Of a DNA stretch of 64,000 bases, positions 52,252 to 60,708 are shown one piece after another (the stretch's first letter is position 1; each line of letters starts with the position of its first letter). Both the position numbers and the translations under genes were made by a program. The notes under the pieces were generated by a model. It was not told the DNA's origin. It saw only the letters and a list, made by a program, of their open reading frames with translations, and ran no database searches. The DNA is from Shouchella clausii (GTDB lineage: Bacteria > Bacillota > Bacilli > Bacillales > Bacillaceae_D), in NCBI RefSeq assembly GCF_001598215.1, contig NZ_BCXJ01000003.1, positions 620,001 to 684,000 of the forward strand, in the 5' to 3' direction.

Positions 52252-53550
52252 TTATGGCATAGTCAACCACTCCATGATATAACCCTCTATTACTTGTTGT
52301 TTATCCCAATTATCCTTAAAAGCTGGAAAGATAAACGTTTGATAAATAGTTAGATAATAAACAGGGGCAATGGCCTTCATCCAATTATATTCCTCAATGA
52401 GATGGGACTTAGAATCAAAGCAACTCCATTTTTCCAAGTAGTCATTTAACAATGACTGAGCAACTTCCTCTGAAAAAAGCTGTTCCACTTCTTTTAAGAT
52501 GACCATTATACTCAGAAACGGGTGTGATAACGTACAATCAGACCAGTCATAAATAACTGGTTGGCCTTTTTGAACAATGATATTGCCACCAAAAAAGTCA
52601 CCATGCTCTAAGGCGAGTGGAATATTCGATTTTTCCACCTTGTCGCATATATTTATGATGGTTGGAATACTCGTGTTCAGCTTTTGATAGGTCTCCCTTG
52701 AAATATGATGGCTCTCATATAAATCATCTAATGAGGACTTTACATACGATTTAATTACCTTTGCTACAGGCCTAACTGGACAGTTTCGTTTTTTTAATTC
52801 GTCAATCTGACGAGTAGATTGCTTTTGCATAACTGCTAACTGTTCAATAGCTTGTCTCCAGTAGGCTATCTTATCAGTTTTGCCAAGTAAAGAACCTTGT
52901 ATTTCTCGCATTATATACCAGTTTTTGTTCGGTTCTACTTGTACAATTTCAGGTACGTACAAAGGATAATGTTGAAATAAGTAATCGCTCAATAAAGGTT
53001 CATGATCAAATACGTCTGGTACTGCTTTAAAATAGTAGTTCTGTGTATCTGAAACGATTCGAAACAAAGCCGACCTTTCCCAGCTTCTTATTTGTTCAAA
53101 TGTTAAGAAACTGTTTGACAAAACATTAGCTGCCCATCTCTCCATTTGGTCTCTCCATCCTACATGAAACCATGGAATCGCAGCTGACCTTTGAGTAGCT
53201 ATCCAATTCTTCAGTATCGTTTGGTCATCACTATTCCATTTTTTTAAATCACTAGATTGTGATAAAGTTAGCCATACGTGATTAGCGGATTGGGCGTCTC
53301 CTTCTTCCAGAATTTCTACTTCATAAATTCGTACATTCTCGAGTTGGCGATAGCATCTTAGTACATTCGTTTTCAGTTGAAAATGCGCTTTTAAAAATTC
53401 ATTTATATGCCCTACTACTGCCACATGAGCCAATTCAGGTTGGTAAGAAGGCAAGGAGAATCCATTTGTGCCGTAAGTAAGCAACAATTTATCCTTGAGT
53501 TTCGAATGAACAATAAGCTTATATAGCCAATGGCTACCCATAGATCTCAC
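52252..53550 (-). CDS. APH-fold phosphotransferase with N-terminal extra domain
   Basis: 432 residues. Residues ~170-432 form a choline-kinase/aminoglycoside-phosphotransferase fold with the Brenner motif LEHGDFFGGNIIV (catalytic Asp, Asn) and the metal DW in PVIYDWSDCTLSHPF. The first ~120 residues (FSLPSYQPELAHVAVVGHIN ... VRIYEVEILEEG) look like a degenerate NUDIX-like domain without an intact box. The APH fold covers antibiotic, choline and protein kinases, so resistance should not be assumed. Monocistronic; ends in the palindromic terminator. Confidence 0.78.
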   Translation of the reverse strand: MRSMGSHWLYKLIVHSKLKDKLLLTYGTNGFSLPSYQPELAHVAVVGHINEFLKAHFQLKTNVLRCYRQLENVRIYEVEILEEGDAQSANHVWLTLSQSSDLKKWNSDDQTILKNWIATQRSAAIPWFHVGWRDQMERWAANVLSNSFLTFEQIRSWERSALFRIVSDTQNYYFKAVPDVFDHEPLLSDYLFQHYPLYVPEIVQVEPNKNWYIMREIQGSLLGKTDKIAYWRQAIEQLAVMQKQSTRQIDELKKRNCPVRPVAKVIKSYVKSSLDDLYESHHISRETYQKLNTSIPTIINICDKVEKSNIPLALEHGDFFGGNIIVQKGQPVIYDWSDCTLSHPFLSIMVILKEVEQLFSEEVAQSLLNDYLEKWSCFDSKSHLIEEYNWMKAIAPVYYLTIYQTFIFPAFKDNWDKQQVIEGYIMEWLTMP

Positions 53551-53621
53551 CTTCTCACATGAGTCATCGCTTAATTATATCAAGAGTTTGGAAATGGTTG
53601 TTTTCTATTCGTTTCATGCCC

Positions 53622-54569
53622 CTATTCCCCTGCGGTATGTTGTTCGATTATATTTGAAATGAACGTATAAATATTCGGAGGGTATTCGGCAATACGATGA
53701 ACGACATACAAATACCACTCGCTACCATATGTTATGTACACTTTAGCCTGAATGCTATCCTCTTTTAAAGATTTTAATAAGTCAGGTCGTACACCATCCA
53801 ACATTTCTACTTCAACATTTGGCCTGTAAAGAAGCCCTTTCGCTTTTAATTCCGTCAATAGATTTTCATCATGTGTAGCAATAGATAGTGGATGATTCCG
53901 CTCTACACACATAGATACAAATTCTATATACCGTTTATTTAATTCTTCCGATCTTGGAATATAGATGCCTTCAGGCTCTTGATAGGCGCCCTTTACTAAA
54001 CGGATTCTACCTGGGGTCTTCAATAGATCGTTTAGGTCAATCAATGAACGTTCCAAATGAACTTGTAAGGTTATTCCAACATTTGAAAATGACTTTGCTC
54101 CCCTTTTGTATAGTGATAAAATGGTATCTGTTTTTTGCGATTCTTCCATACTTATCATTAGTTGAATATTATGTTTTTGTGCTACTTTTGCTAATTCTTC
54201 TAAATTCGTAAATGCGACTGAATCAAAAATCATCATTCCAATATGGGAAAGATCAAATGATACGGTAGCCTTCATTTGCTTATGTCCGAGATCTTTGATT
54301 AGTTCTATGAATTCATTTTTGGCATGAATACATTCTTCTTCAGAAGTTGTATTTTCGCCAATAAATTCTAATGAAACCTGGTATCCTTTGTTATATAGCT
54401 TTATAACACGTTCTATCCCTTCCCTGCGTGTCTCCCCAGCCACAAATCGGTTCGCACCTTTCATTAAAATCGGGAAAAGCTCTTTGGAATTTTGAATAAA
54501 CGCTTTGAGTTCATGATTTCTAGCAATCGATTTTAAAGCTTTGGAAAAGCGAGCTTCTTCATTAATCAT
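53622..54569 (-). CDS. Proline dehydrogenase-family protein
   Basis: 315-residue FAD-dependent (beta/alpha)8 barrel of the PRODH family. Family motifs are present: VSLEFIGENTT, IRLVKGAYQEPEGI, LSIATHDENLL, VEVEMLDGVRPDLL and YGSEWYLYVVHRIAEYP near the end. The B. subtilis homologues FadM/PutB are ~303 residues. No P5C dehydrogenase is adjacent; instead an AraC regulator precedes it on the same strand, so the substrate may not be proline. Confidence 0.85.
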   Translation of the reverse strand: MINEEARFSKALKSIARNHELKAFIQNSKELFPILMKGANRFVAGETRREGIERVIKLYNKGYQVSLEFIGENTTSEEECIHAKNEFIELIKDLGHKQMKATVSFDLSHIGMMIFDSVAFTNLEELAKVAQKHNIQLMISMEESQKTDTILSLYKRGAKSFSNVGITLQVHLERSLIDLNDLLKTPGRIRLVKGAYQEPEGIYIPRSEELNKRYIEFVSMCVERNHPLSIATHDENLLTELKAKGLLYRPNVEVEMLDGVRPDLLKSLKEDSIQAKVYITYGSEWYLYVVHRIAEYPPNIYTFISNIIEQHTAGE

Positions 54570-54607
54570 CAGATCATCACATCCACATTTGATTTAGAAT
54601 GAAAACT

Positions 54608-55432
54608 TCAATACGGATTCTGGATAAAAATATCCCTGTATTGTCCAGGTGTTAATCCAATAAATTCCATAAAAAACTTACTAAAGTGACTTTGGTCTAC
54701 AAAACCTGTCTCGATTGCTGCATCAAGTGGTCTTATACCCTGTTCCAATCGTTTCTTTGCTTCACTAATACGTACGGTTTGTAAGTAACGATACGGGGTA
54801 ATCCCCCGAATTCGCGTAAATGAGCGTAACAAAGAATATTTGTTCATGTTCGCTATCTTTGCTAAATGGTCTAACGTAATTTGGTCTGCATAATGTACTT
54901 CTAGGTAGTGACAGACATGTTCAATTTCTTGTTTAATCGCTATCGGTTCAGTATCTGTGTTCGCTTCGGCATATTCTTTAATAAGCTGTTGAATAAAGAA
55001 ATAAAACGTTTCTTCTTTCTCCAAATCTATAACTTCATCCATAATCATCTGGTGAAGATGATGTAATAATTGAGCTTGTCCACTACGATGAGCTACCGGA
55101 GAAGAGAAGGAAGGAAGATAATCTTGCCCTGTAATCTCTTTTGTGACTTTTCGCATAACTTCAGGCTTAATATTCAAACAGCGATAATCTAATGTTTGGT
55201 TGTCAACGGATTCACAGGCATGATTGTCCAGGGGGTTAAAAAAGATAACATCACCTGTGCCTATTAGATAGTCTTTGTTTTTACAGGATAACCGTCTTTG
55301 CCCACTCTCTATATAGCCAATTACATAATATTCATGGAAGTGGTTCGGAAACTTTTGCATGATTCCTTCAAAACGATAGGCTTCTATTTGTAAATCATGA
55401 TCAAAACGTACTGTTCTTTCCTCTCGTCCCAC
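54608..55432 (-). CDS. AraC-family regulator with cupin domain
   Basis: 274-residue regulator: N-terminal AraC cupin (FPNHFHEYYVIGYIESGQRRL, with the HxHxxY motif), and a C-terminal double HTH (ITLDHLAKIANMNKYSLLRSFTRIRGITPYRYLQ and AAIETGFVDQSHFSKFFMEFIGLTPGQYR). GTG 55432 is chosen because AGGAGG lies 7 nt before it; the open frame upstream is unsupported. It is 38 bp before the PRODH-like gene, which it probably activates. Confidence 0.9.
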   Translation of the reverse strand: MGREERTVRFDHDLQIEAYRFEGIMQKFPNHFHEYYVIGYIESGQRRLSCKNKDYLIGTGDVIFFNPLDNHACESVDNQTLDYRCLNIKPEVMRKVTKEITGQDYLPSFSSPVAHRSGQAQLLHHLHQMIMDEVIDLEKEETFYFFIQQLIKEYAEANTDTEPIAIKQEIEHVCHYLEVHYADQITLDHLAKIANMNKYSLLRSFTRIRGITPYRYLQTVRISEAKKRLEQGIRPLDAAIETGFVDQSHFSKFFMEFIGLTPGQYRDIFIQNPY

Positions 55433-55909
55433 CGAACAACCTCCTTTTGATTTCTGATACTGAGTGTAACACATTTGGATAAAGCGCTCTTGTAAGATAT
55501 TGACTAAAAAAACATCTCCTTGGTGCATGTCTAGTAGTCGGAAAAATTCCACGGCAATTAGAAAACAAATGTTCTTTTTACTCCTACAAAAACACCCCTT
55601 TGGCTAAGCACAACCAAAGGGGTGAACTTTCATGACTTTTTTAAAAGCCGGATTTCCTATAGTTTTGAAATAAAGTTTGCTTGAAAATATCGTTGAACCC
55701 ATATTTTCTGGCAAATAAAGAATCCATTTTGGAGATTTGAATTTAATCTTTATAAAAACTACCTATGTTACTCAACAATCGCACCCGATTGTTTAATAAG
55801 AATTTCTTTATATAATCCCTTGACGTTTTGCATATTCATTGACCAGGTTAAATAATTTATTCTTATGTGTTGAAACTGAATTTTGAAATTCCCTTTTGCC
55901 ATCATCCTT
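55433..55909. other. Gap with glmS-type terminator copy and decayed frame
   Basis: 477 bp. The terminator at 55588-55624 is a close relative of the one behind glmS. On the minus strand about 55765-55905 reads like the end of a lost gene (HKNKLFNLVNEYAKRQG, then after a one-base shift KEILIKQSGAIVE and a stop). I do not recognise the fragment. Confidence 0.4.
55588..55624 (-). terminator. Terminator related to glmS terminator
   Basis: CACCCCTTTGG (55593-55603) pairs with CCAAAGGGGTG (55614-55624), T5 on the minus strand. Sequence around it aligns with the glmS terminator at 58375-58411 over about 45 bp. Confidence 0.85.
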
Positions 55910-56860
55910 TTAATCTATACGCATCAATTTTGTTAATGTTTCTTCAAGCCCTTTTTTGAAAGGGGTTTTTGGAATGGGACCAATTCGTTTTTCATATTTT
56001 TCGCCACTCAAAATAAACCCTTCTTTAGTGAGGTACATAATTTCGACAATTTCTCTCATAAATACATCGAACAAACCAATAAAGCGAATAGCATTTTTAG
56101 TCAGTGGGATGATAAGCTTTCGGCTGCCTGTTACTTGACGTGCAATTTTAATAATTTCTTTACCAGAAATCAATTCTGCGCCTGGTATATTCCAGTTCTC
56201 CCCATAAGAATCATCTTCCATAGCTATATTTACAATCATTCTAGCGGCATCTGGCAAATAGACGTATTCCCGAGGCGTTTTCAGGTTTCCAATAAAAATC
56301 GAAATTTTATTGGCTGCCATTCCTTCTAGAGTGGGCTGCAGATAAGAATTTTGTGATGTAGGACCATAATAATCCGGTAACCGGACAATTAATGCTTTCG
56401 CTCTTTTCCATTTGGGACTGAATATCAACTGCTCGAATTCCACTCTAATTTTACCTTTCTTGGTATGTGGCTGGTGCGGATGACTTTCATCTCCCTTTGC
56501 AACCTGATGTCCATATACATAAATTCCATCTACAACAACGATCTTCTTCCCTAGAGTATCTGCTGCTTTCATCACACTTTCTCCAAGCAATAGGAGTTTA
56601 TCCTTCATCTCTTGGTACTTTACATTCGCACATTGAAAAATGACTTCCACGTCTTTAGCCGCATTTATAATCGCCTGGTAATTAAATATATCTCCCAATT
56701 TGTATGTTAGTTTTGGATTATGATCATGTTCCACCATTAATGCAGCCAATTTACTTTGGGACCGCCCGAAAGCAATAACTTCAAATCCTCTGCTCAATAA
56801 TTCCGAAACAATAACTTGGCCTGTCCCACCAGTTGCTCCTAATACAATCGCTTTTTTCAT
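55910..56860 (-). CDS. NAD(P)-binding epimerase/NmrA-like protein
   Basis: 316-residue extended short-chain dehydrogenase fold. The N-terminal nucleotide motif is KKAIVLGATGGTGQVIVSEL (GxxGxxG), and VDGIYVYGHQVAKGDE carries a Tyr, but the YxxxK pair is not in the usual place, so it may be an atypical or regulatory NmrA-like protein. ATG 56860 has AAAGGG 8 nt upstream. A TTAGTGATTAATCAATAA site before it matches those near the TetR gene, so it is probably a TetR target. Confidence 0.8.
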   Translation of the reverse strand: MKKAIVLGATGGTGQVIVSELLSRGFEVIAFGRSQSKLAALMVEHDHNPKLTYKLGDIFNYQAIINAAKDVEVIFQCANVKYQEMKDKLLLLGESVMKAADTLGKKIVVVDGIYVYGHQVAKGDESHPHQPHTKKGKIRVEFEQLIFSPKWKRAKALIVRLPDYYGPTSQNSYLQPTLEGMAANKISIFIGNLKTPREYVYLPDAARMIVNIAMEDDSYGENWNIPGAELISGKEIIKIARQVTGSRKLIIPLTKNAIRFIGLFDVFMREIVEIMYLTKEGFILSGEKYEKRIGPIPKTPFKKGLEETLTKLMRID

Positions 56861-57025
56861 TCTCAACACCCTTTTTAGTTAGTGATTAATCAATAACAAA
56901 GATCCCATAAAAAAATGACCTGTTATGACCTTACACTACTTTGATTGATACATTTTGTATTTCATTTCCGTCCATACATACGAAACATTATGGTTAAACA
57001 TCCCTTATCAGATATCAATTTTATC

Positions 57026-57121
57026 TTAATCCCAAAATGTGAACAGTACGACCACAATGGCTATAATACCCAATACAATCGACAATGGGGAAATAGAATT
57101 CTCCTTATTGCTTTTATTGAT
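57026..57121 (-). CDS. 31-residue membrane peptide, non-ATG start
   Basis: GGGAGG sits 8 nt before ATC 57121, which opens NKSNKENSISPLSIVLGIIA then IVVVLFTFWD and a stop. One hydrophobic helix. The start would be ATC, or a GTG three codons earlier without a proper ribosome-binding site. Similar sequence to the broken frame just upstream supports it as real coding DNA. Confidence is limited by the start codon. Confidence 0.4.
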   Translation of the reverse strand: MNKSNKENSISPLSIVLGIIAIVVVLFTFWD

Positions 57122-57158
57122 CTGTAACACCTCCCGTTAATAGGGTTGATCATTTATT

Positions 57159-57230
57159 TTAATCCAACCAACTAATGATACAAACGACAATTATCCCAAT
57201 TGAAACTTAGTCCATTTTGGCTAATCTCAT
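57159..57230 (-). pseudogene. Tiny membrane-peptide frame with internal stop
   Basis: GGAGGGAGGTGATAAT precedes ATG 57230 (MRLAKMD, then TAA). The same frame continues VSIGIIVVCIISWLD to a second stop. The hydrophobic part resembles SPLSIVLGIIAIVVV... of the next peptide. It is either a 7-codon leader peptide or a duplicated peptide gene with a nonsense mutation. Confidence 0.35.
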
Positions 57231-57305
57231 ATTATCACCTCCCTCCATCGTTTAGTGATTGATCAATAAATATCATGTAAAAAATAAATAAACAACGAAA
57301 CTCGA

Positions 57306-57824
57306 TTATTTACTTTTTTCCATCATAAGCTCAGGGAGATCTATGAAATAAGAAATATTACATAATATCCCTCTCGCTAAAAATGTAGTAACTTCTCTTT
57401 CCACATTCTTGATTCCCGCTTTATTAAATCGATCTACGGTATATTTTTGAATGCTCGACAACCCTTTTTGCGTTGCATTGCGTATAGCGTCTTCTGTTAC
57501 GGATATTCCAATCACCTGTAATGCAATTTCATTAGGATATAATTCAGAAAGCTCTTCATATGCAGCGATCATTTCTTCAACAAGGTGTTCCGGACCAGCA
57601 TCCACATTTTTAAAAGTATCCAGAATCCTTTCAAATGCCCGCTCTAGAGCTGCAATAAACAATTCTTCCTTTGTTTTAAAAAATCGAAAGACATAAGGTT
57701 GTGATATGCCTGCTTTTTCTGCAATGTGTGCGGTAGTTGTATTATAATAACCTCTTTTTGCAAATACTTCTAACCCAGCTTCAAGAATCTCCTCTTTGCG
57801 ATTTCCCTTACGAGACCTAACCAT
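57306..57824 (-). CDS. TetR/AcrR-family regulator
   Basis: 172-residue TetR protein: HTH RKEEILEAGLEVFAKRGYYNTTTAHIAEKAGISQPYVFRFFKTKEELF in residues ~8-55. Shorter than most but complete. ATG 57824 has AGGTG upstream. The TGATCAAT sites before it and before the NmrA-like gene suggest autoregulation and control of the local genes. Confidence 0.9.
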   Translation of the reverse strand: MVRSRKGNRKEEILEAGLEVFAKRGYYNTTTAHIAEKAGISQPYVFRFFKTKEELFIAALERAFERILDTFKNVDAGPEHLVEEMIAAYEELSELYPNEIALQVIGISVTEDAIRNATQKGLSSIQKYTVDRFNKAGIKNVEREVTTFLARGILCNISYFIDLPELMMEKSK

Positions 57825-57934
57825 GAAGAGCACCTACTTTTAGTTATTTATTGATCAATTACATCATAATTAAAGACAAATTCAAAGTCAAGTTGGGAAG
57901 AAACATGGAGACCCTTATTTACGGAACGTTGGGA

Positions 57935-57983
57935 GAAAAAAGGCAAGATGGACGCATACAAAATGCTCATCGTGCCTTCTTTT
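57935..57983. terminator. Terminator of decayed element
   Basis: AAAAAAGGCAAGATG...CATCGTGCCTTCTTTT hairpin. The last codons of the decayed frame (NNEKKAR, TGA) lie in its first arm as read on the minus strand, which suggests a true former gene end. Confidence 0.7.
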
Positions 57984-58374
57984 CATTATTTGTAACTACA
58001 ACATAATCTTTGATTTCCCGAGAAGAATGAAATGGGAGTTTAGTATCGATTAATGCAATATGAGACCATCCTCGTGTTTCTGTTTCAAGCGAATTGAAAG
58101 TGCTAATTTCTTTGGCACTTCTGCTCCTTTTTTAAACCGGCTTCGATAATCTCCTAAACAACAGGAAATTTAGCCAAACAAAAGGAACCTTGTTGCGAAT
58201 CCGATAAAAACTCATGTTGTCTACCGGTTTTTATATTCCTTTTAATCTCGTTGACCGACCTAAGGAGGGAACATCTTGAATTTTTAGCCATAGTTGATAT
58301 TCTGCCCCACTTCCAGTTCCTCTACCTTCTTTAATCCACGTATCGACTTTAGATGTCCTTTTTCCTTTTGCCAC
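57967..58374 (-). pseudogene. tnsA: Decayed Tn7-type tnsA with a second fragment
   Basis: From GTG 58374 the minus strand reads MAKGKRTSKVDTWIKEGRGT then GSGAEYQLWLKIQDVPSLGR and STRLKGI to a stop at 58231. This is the start of Tn7-family TnsA (KEGRG-G-G-Y-PWL-IQDVPS-GR). After a two-base shift it continues KTGRQHEFLSD, the next TnsA motif, then decays. A further fragment (RGWSHIALIDTKLPFHSS, EIKDYVVVTNNEKKAR) ends at 57967 in a terminator; I do not recognise it. The catalytic endonuclease part is lost. The gene reads away from glmS, as in Tn7. Confidence 0.8.
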
Positions 58375-58411
58375 AAAAACACCCCTTTAGACAATCACAT
58401 CCAAAGGGGTG
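58375..58411 (-). terminator. Terminator of glmS
   Basis: CACCCCTTT (58380-58388) pairs with AAAGGGGTG (58403-58411); T5 follows on the minus strand, 75 bp past the glmS stop codon. Its 3' arm AAAGGGG would also serve as ribosome-binding site for the tnsA GTG at 58374. Confidence 0.85.
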
Positions 58412-58485
58412 AAGCTTCACACTTTTTTTATAAACGGCGCATCTTTATTTTAAATCCACATTTCCAATTCAGTATAACAGCAACC

Positions 58486-60288
58486 TTACTCCACCGTCAC
58501 GCTCTTCGCTAAGTTCCGTGGTTTGTCGACGTCGCAGCCTCTGTGCAGCGCGGCATAGTAGGCAATCAGCTGCGTAGGAATGACCGAAACAAGGGGTGTC
58601 AGCAATTCGTGTACGCGCGGCAAGACGACAGCATCGCCTTCTTGGTCAAAGCCTTCCATCGAAATGATCGCTGTGGCTGCGCCTCGGCTTGCGACTTCTT
58701 GCACATTGCCGCGAATGCTTAAATTGACATGCTCTTGCGTAGCAAGGGCAATGACAGGCGTTCCGTCTTCAATAAGCGCGATAGTGCCATGTTTCAGTTC
58801 GCCGCCAGCAAATCCTTCGGCTTGAATATAGGAAATCTCTTTTAGCTTCAATGCGCCCTCAAGGGCCACGAAGTAATCGGATGTGCGGCCGATAAAGAAT
58901 GCATTGCGTGTCACAGATAGGTAATTGCGGGCAATTTGTTCCATTTCGTCTTTTTGGTTGCAGAGCGACTCCATTGCATTTGCAGCAATGGCTAGCTCTT
59001 GCAGCAAGTCAAAGTCAAGCGTTTTTCCTGCTGCGTTGGCTACATCAACGGCAAGCAAGGCAAGAACAGCAATTTGTGCTGTATATGCTTTCGTAGAAGC
59101 AACAGCTATTTCTGGCCCTGCAAACGTGTGCAGCGTATAATCCGCTTCACGGGAAAGCGTCGAGCCTGGCACATTTGTAATCGTAAGCGTGCGGTGGCCT
59201 TGTTTTTTGACGTTCACTAGCACGCCGCGGGAATCAGCAGTTTCACCGCTTTGTGAAATAAAGACAAAGAGTGGTTTTTCAGATAAGAGCGGCATATTGT
59301 ACAAAAATTCACTCGCAATATGCACTTCTGTCGGTTTGCCGGAAACGCGCTCGAGCAGCTGCTTTCCAACAAGGCCAGCGTGATAGCTTGTTCCTGCTGC
59401 AACAATGTAAATCCGGTCGCTTTCTTTCATTGCTGCGCGGATGTCTTCATCGAGGCGTGTGCTGCCATCTTCGTGTTGGTACTTTTGGATGATGTTGCGA
59501 ATGACGAATGGTTGTTCATCAATCTCTTTTAGCATAAAGTGGGCGTATGTGCCTTTTTCAATGTCGCTTACATCAAGCTCAGCTGTGTAAGGCTTGCGCT
59601 CTTGAACATCACCGGCCAATGTTTTGATTTCAATATGATCGCGTTTGACTATCACGAGCTCTTCATCCATGATTTCAATAAACTGATCGGTGACAGTAAG
59701 CATCGCCATTGCGTCTGAGGCAACAACATTTGCATTTTCGCCAACACCAACTAAAAGCGGGCTCTTGTTTTTTCCGACAAAAATGGTGTCTGGGTCGTCC
59801 TTATCAAGAAGAGCAATCGCATAAGAGCCCTTCATAAGCGAGAGCGCTTTGCTGACAGCTTCTTCGGTTGTAAGTCCTTCCCCAGCCAATTGTTCAATAA
59901 ACTGAACAATGACTTCCGTGTCCGTATCGCTTTTTAGCTGTACATCGGCTAAATAATTGCGCTTAATTTGCTCGTAGTTTTCAATGACACCATTGTGTAC
60001 GAGCGTATACCGTTCTGTTGCGCTTTGATGAGGGTGTGCGTTTAATTGGCTTGGGACGCCATGAGTCGCCCAGCGCGTATGCCCGATTCCGACTGTTGAG
60101 TGGACATTTTCATCAACAGCCTTGCGCAATGTGGCGATTCGGCCCTTTTCCTTAAACACCTCTGTACCGCTTTGTGTCCGAACTGCAATGCCTGCGGAGT
60201 CGTAGCCGCGGTATTCCAGCTTCTCCAGTCCACTTAGCAAGATTTCCTTTGCATCCTCATTTCCGATGTACCCAACAATTCCACACAT
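58486..60288 (-). CDS. glmS: Glucosamine-fructose-6-phosphate aminotransferase
   Basis: 600-residue enzyme making glucosamine-6-phosphate from fructose-6-phosphate and glutamine, first step of UDP-GlcNAc and cell-wall synthesis. The N-terminal class II amidotransferase starts MCGIVGYIG with catalytic Cys2 (after Met removal); two SIS domains follow ([29 protein letters not shown]), and the end [15 protein letters not shown] is the invariant tail, the sequence recognised by TnsD in Tn7 targeting. ATG 60288 has GGGAGG upstream. Controlled by the glmS ribozyme in its leader. Confidence 0.98.
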   Translation of the reverse strand: MCGIVGYIGNEDAKEILLSGLEKLEYRGYDSAGIAVRTQSGTEVFKEKGRIATLRKAVDENVHSTVGIGHTRWATHGVPSQLNAHPHQSATERYTLVHNGVIENYEQIKRNYLADVQLKSDTDTEVIVQFIEQLAGEGLTTEEAVSKALSLMKGSYAIALLDKDDPDTIFVGKNKSPLLVGVGENANVVASDAMAMLTVTDQFIEIMDEELVIVKRDHIEIKTLAGDVQERKPYTAELDVSDIEKGTYAHFMLKEIDEQPFVIRNIIQKYQHEDGSTRLDEDIRAAMKESDRIYIVAAGTSYHAGLVGKQLLERVSGKPTEVHIASEFLYNMPLLSEKPLFVFISQSGETADSRGVLVNVKKQGHRTLTITNVPGSTLSREADYTLHTFAGPEIAVASTKAYTAQIAVLALLAVDVANAAGKTLDFDLLQELAIAANAMESLCNQKDEMEQIARNYLSVTRNAFFIGRTSDYFVALEGALKLKEISYIQAEGFAGGELKHGTIALIEDGTPVIALATQEHVNLSIRGNVQEVASRGAATAIISMEGFDQEGDAVVLPRVHELLTPLVSVIPTQLIAYYAALHRGCDVDKPRNLAKSVTVE

Positions 60289-60384
60289 ATTGTTCGTATC
60301 CTCCCGCAGTGGGAGCATCGACCTGCAGGGGCAGACGTGCCCCCACTCTTTGAATTTGTTGCGTGCTGCTTTTGTTTTTGTGCA

Positions 60385-60510
60385 ACAGGTCACCCCATTG
60401 TTTTGACAAAAGCTTGCGGCTGTCACACGCAGCCGGAGGGAACCCGCCGAAAGTTCGATTAGCCCTCTCCTCGTCAACTGGCGTCGTGCCAGTCCTGGCG
60501 CTTTGGTGTA
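60385..60510 (-). ncRNA. glmS ribozyme (GlcN6P riboswitch)
   Basis: The glmS leader shows the conserved core: GCGCCAGGACTGGC directly after the cleavage site (between 60502 and 60501), GACGAGGAGAGGGCTAATCGA, TTTCGGCGGGTTCCCTCC, the ACAGCCG...AAGC pairing and the GTCAAAACAATGGGG P3.1 region. Glucosamine-6-phosphate acts as coenzyme for self-cleavage, which destabilises the mRNA. The ribozyme ends about 100 nt before the glmS start. Confidence 0.93.
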
Positions 60511-60673
60511 TGAAATTCATACAAGACTCATAATAAAGGAATGGAGAATTGCCGTCAATCGATTTCATAGGTTCTCCACAATTTTAAAATATGCACCTTT
60601 TTCATTCGGCGGAACGGTTTGTTATCGAAAAGGGCAAAACAAGCACTTGTTCTTGCGGAGATTTAGAGTACTT

Positions 60674-60707
60674 AAAAAAGCATTGCCGCATGTGGCAATG
60701 CTTTTTT
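60674..60707. terminator. Terminator of cdaA-cdaR-glmM operon
   Basis: AAAAAAGCATTGCC / GGCAATGCTTTTTT, a perfect 14-bp stem with a 6-nt loop, starting within 2 bp of the glmM stop codon. T-runs both ways. Confidence 0.92.
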
Positions 60708-60708
60708 A

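Larger units (their letters stand above)
56861..57305. promoter_or_regulatory. TetR-target region with two tiny ORFs
   Basis: 445 bp. Near-identical AGTGATT(A/G)ATCAATAA sites occur at about 56880-56896 and 57254-57270 (a third, TTATTGATCAATTAC, lies at 57846-57860 upstream of tetR). Between them lie two tiny membrane-peptide frames at 57026-57121 and 57159-57230. Confidence 0.5.
57825..58485. other. Post-glmS stretch with decayed Tn7-type DNA
   Basis: 661 bp holding the TetR promoter/operator (57840-57862), a bidirectional terminator (57935-57983), broken frames on the minus strand (57967-58374) including the start of tnsA, and the glmS terminator (58375-58411). Confidence 0.6.
60289..60708. 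promoter_or_regulatory. glmM-glmS gap: terminator, promoter region, ribozyme
   Basis: 420 bp. From the glmM end: hairpin terminator 60674-60707, an AT-rich region 60520-60670 likely to hold the glmS promoter, the ribozyme 60385-60510, and an additional GTGGGGGC/GCCCC-type stem at 60325-60345 before the start codon. Confidence 0.6.

Noticed and set aside
52252-53550. Calling the APH-fold protein an aminoglycoside resistance enzyme
   Set aside because: The Brenner motif is shared with choline, homoserine and other small-molecule kinases, and the extra N-terminal domain is not found in APH enzymes.
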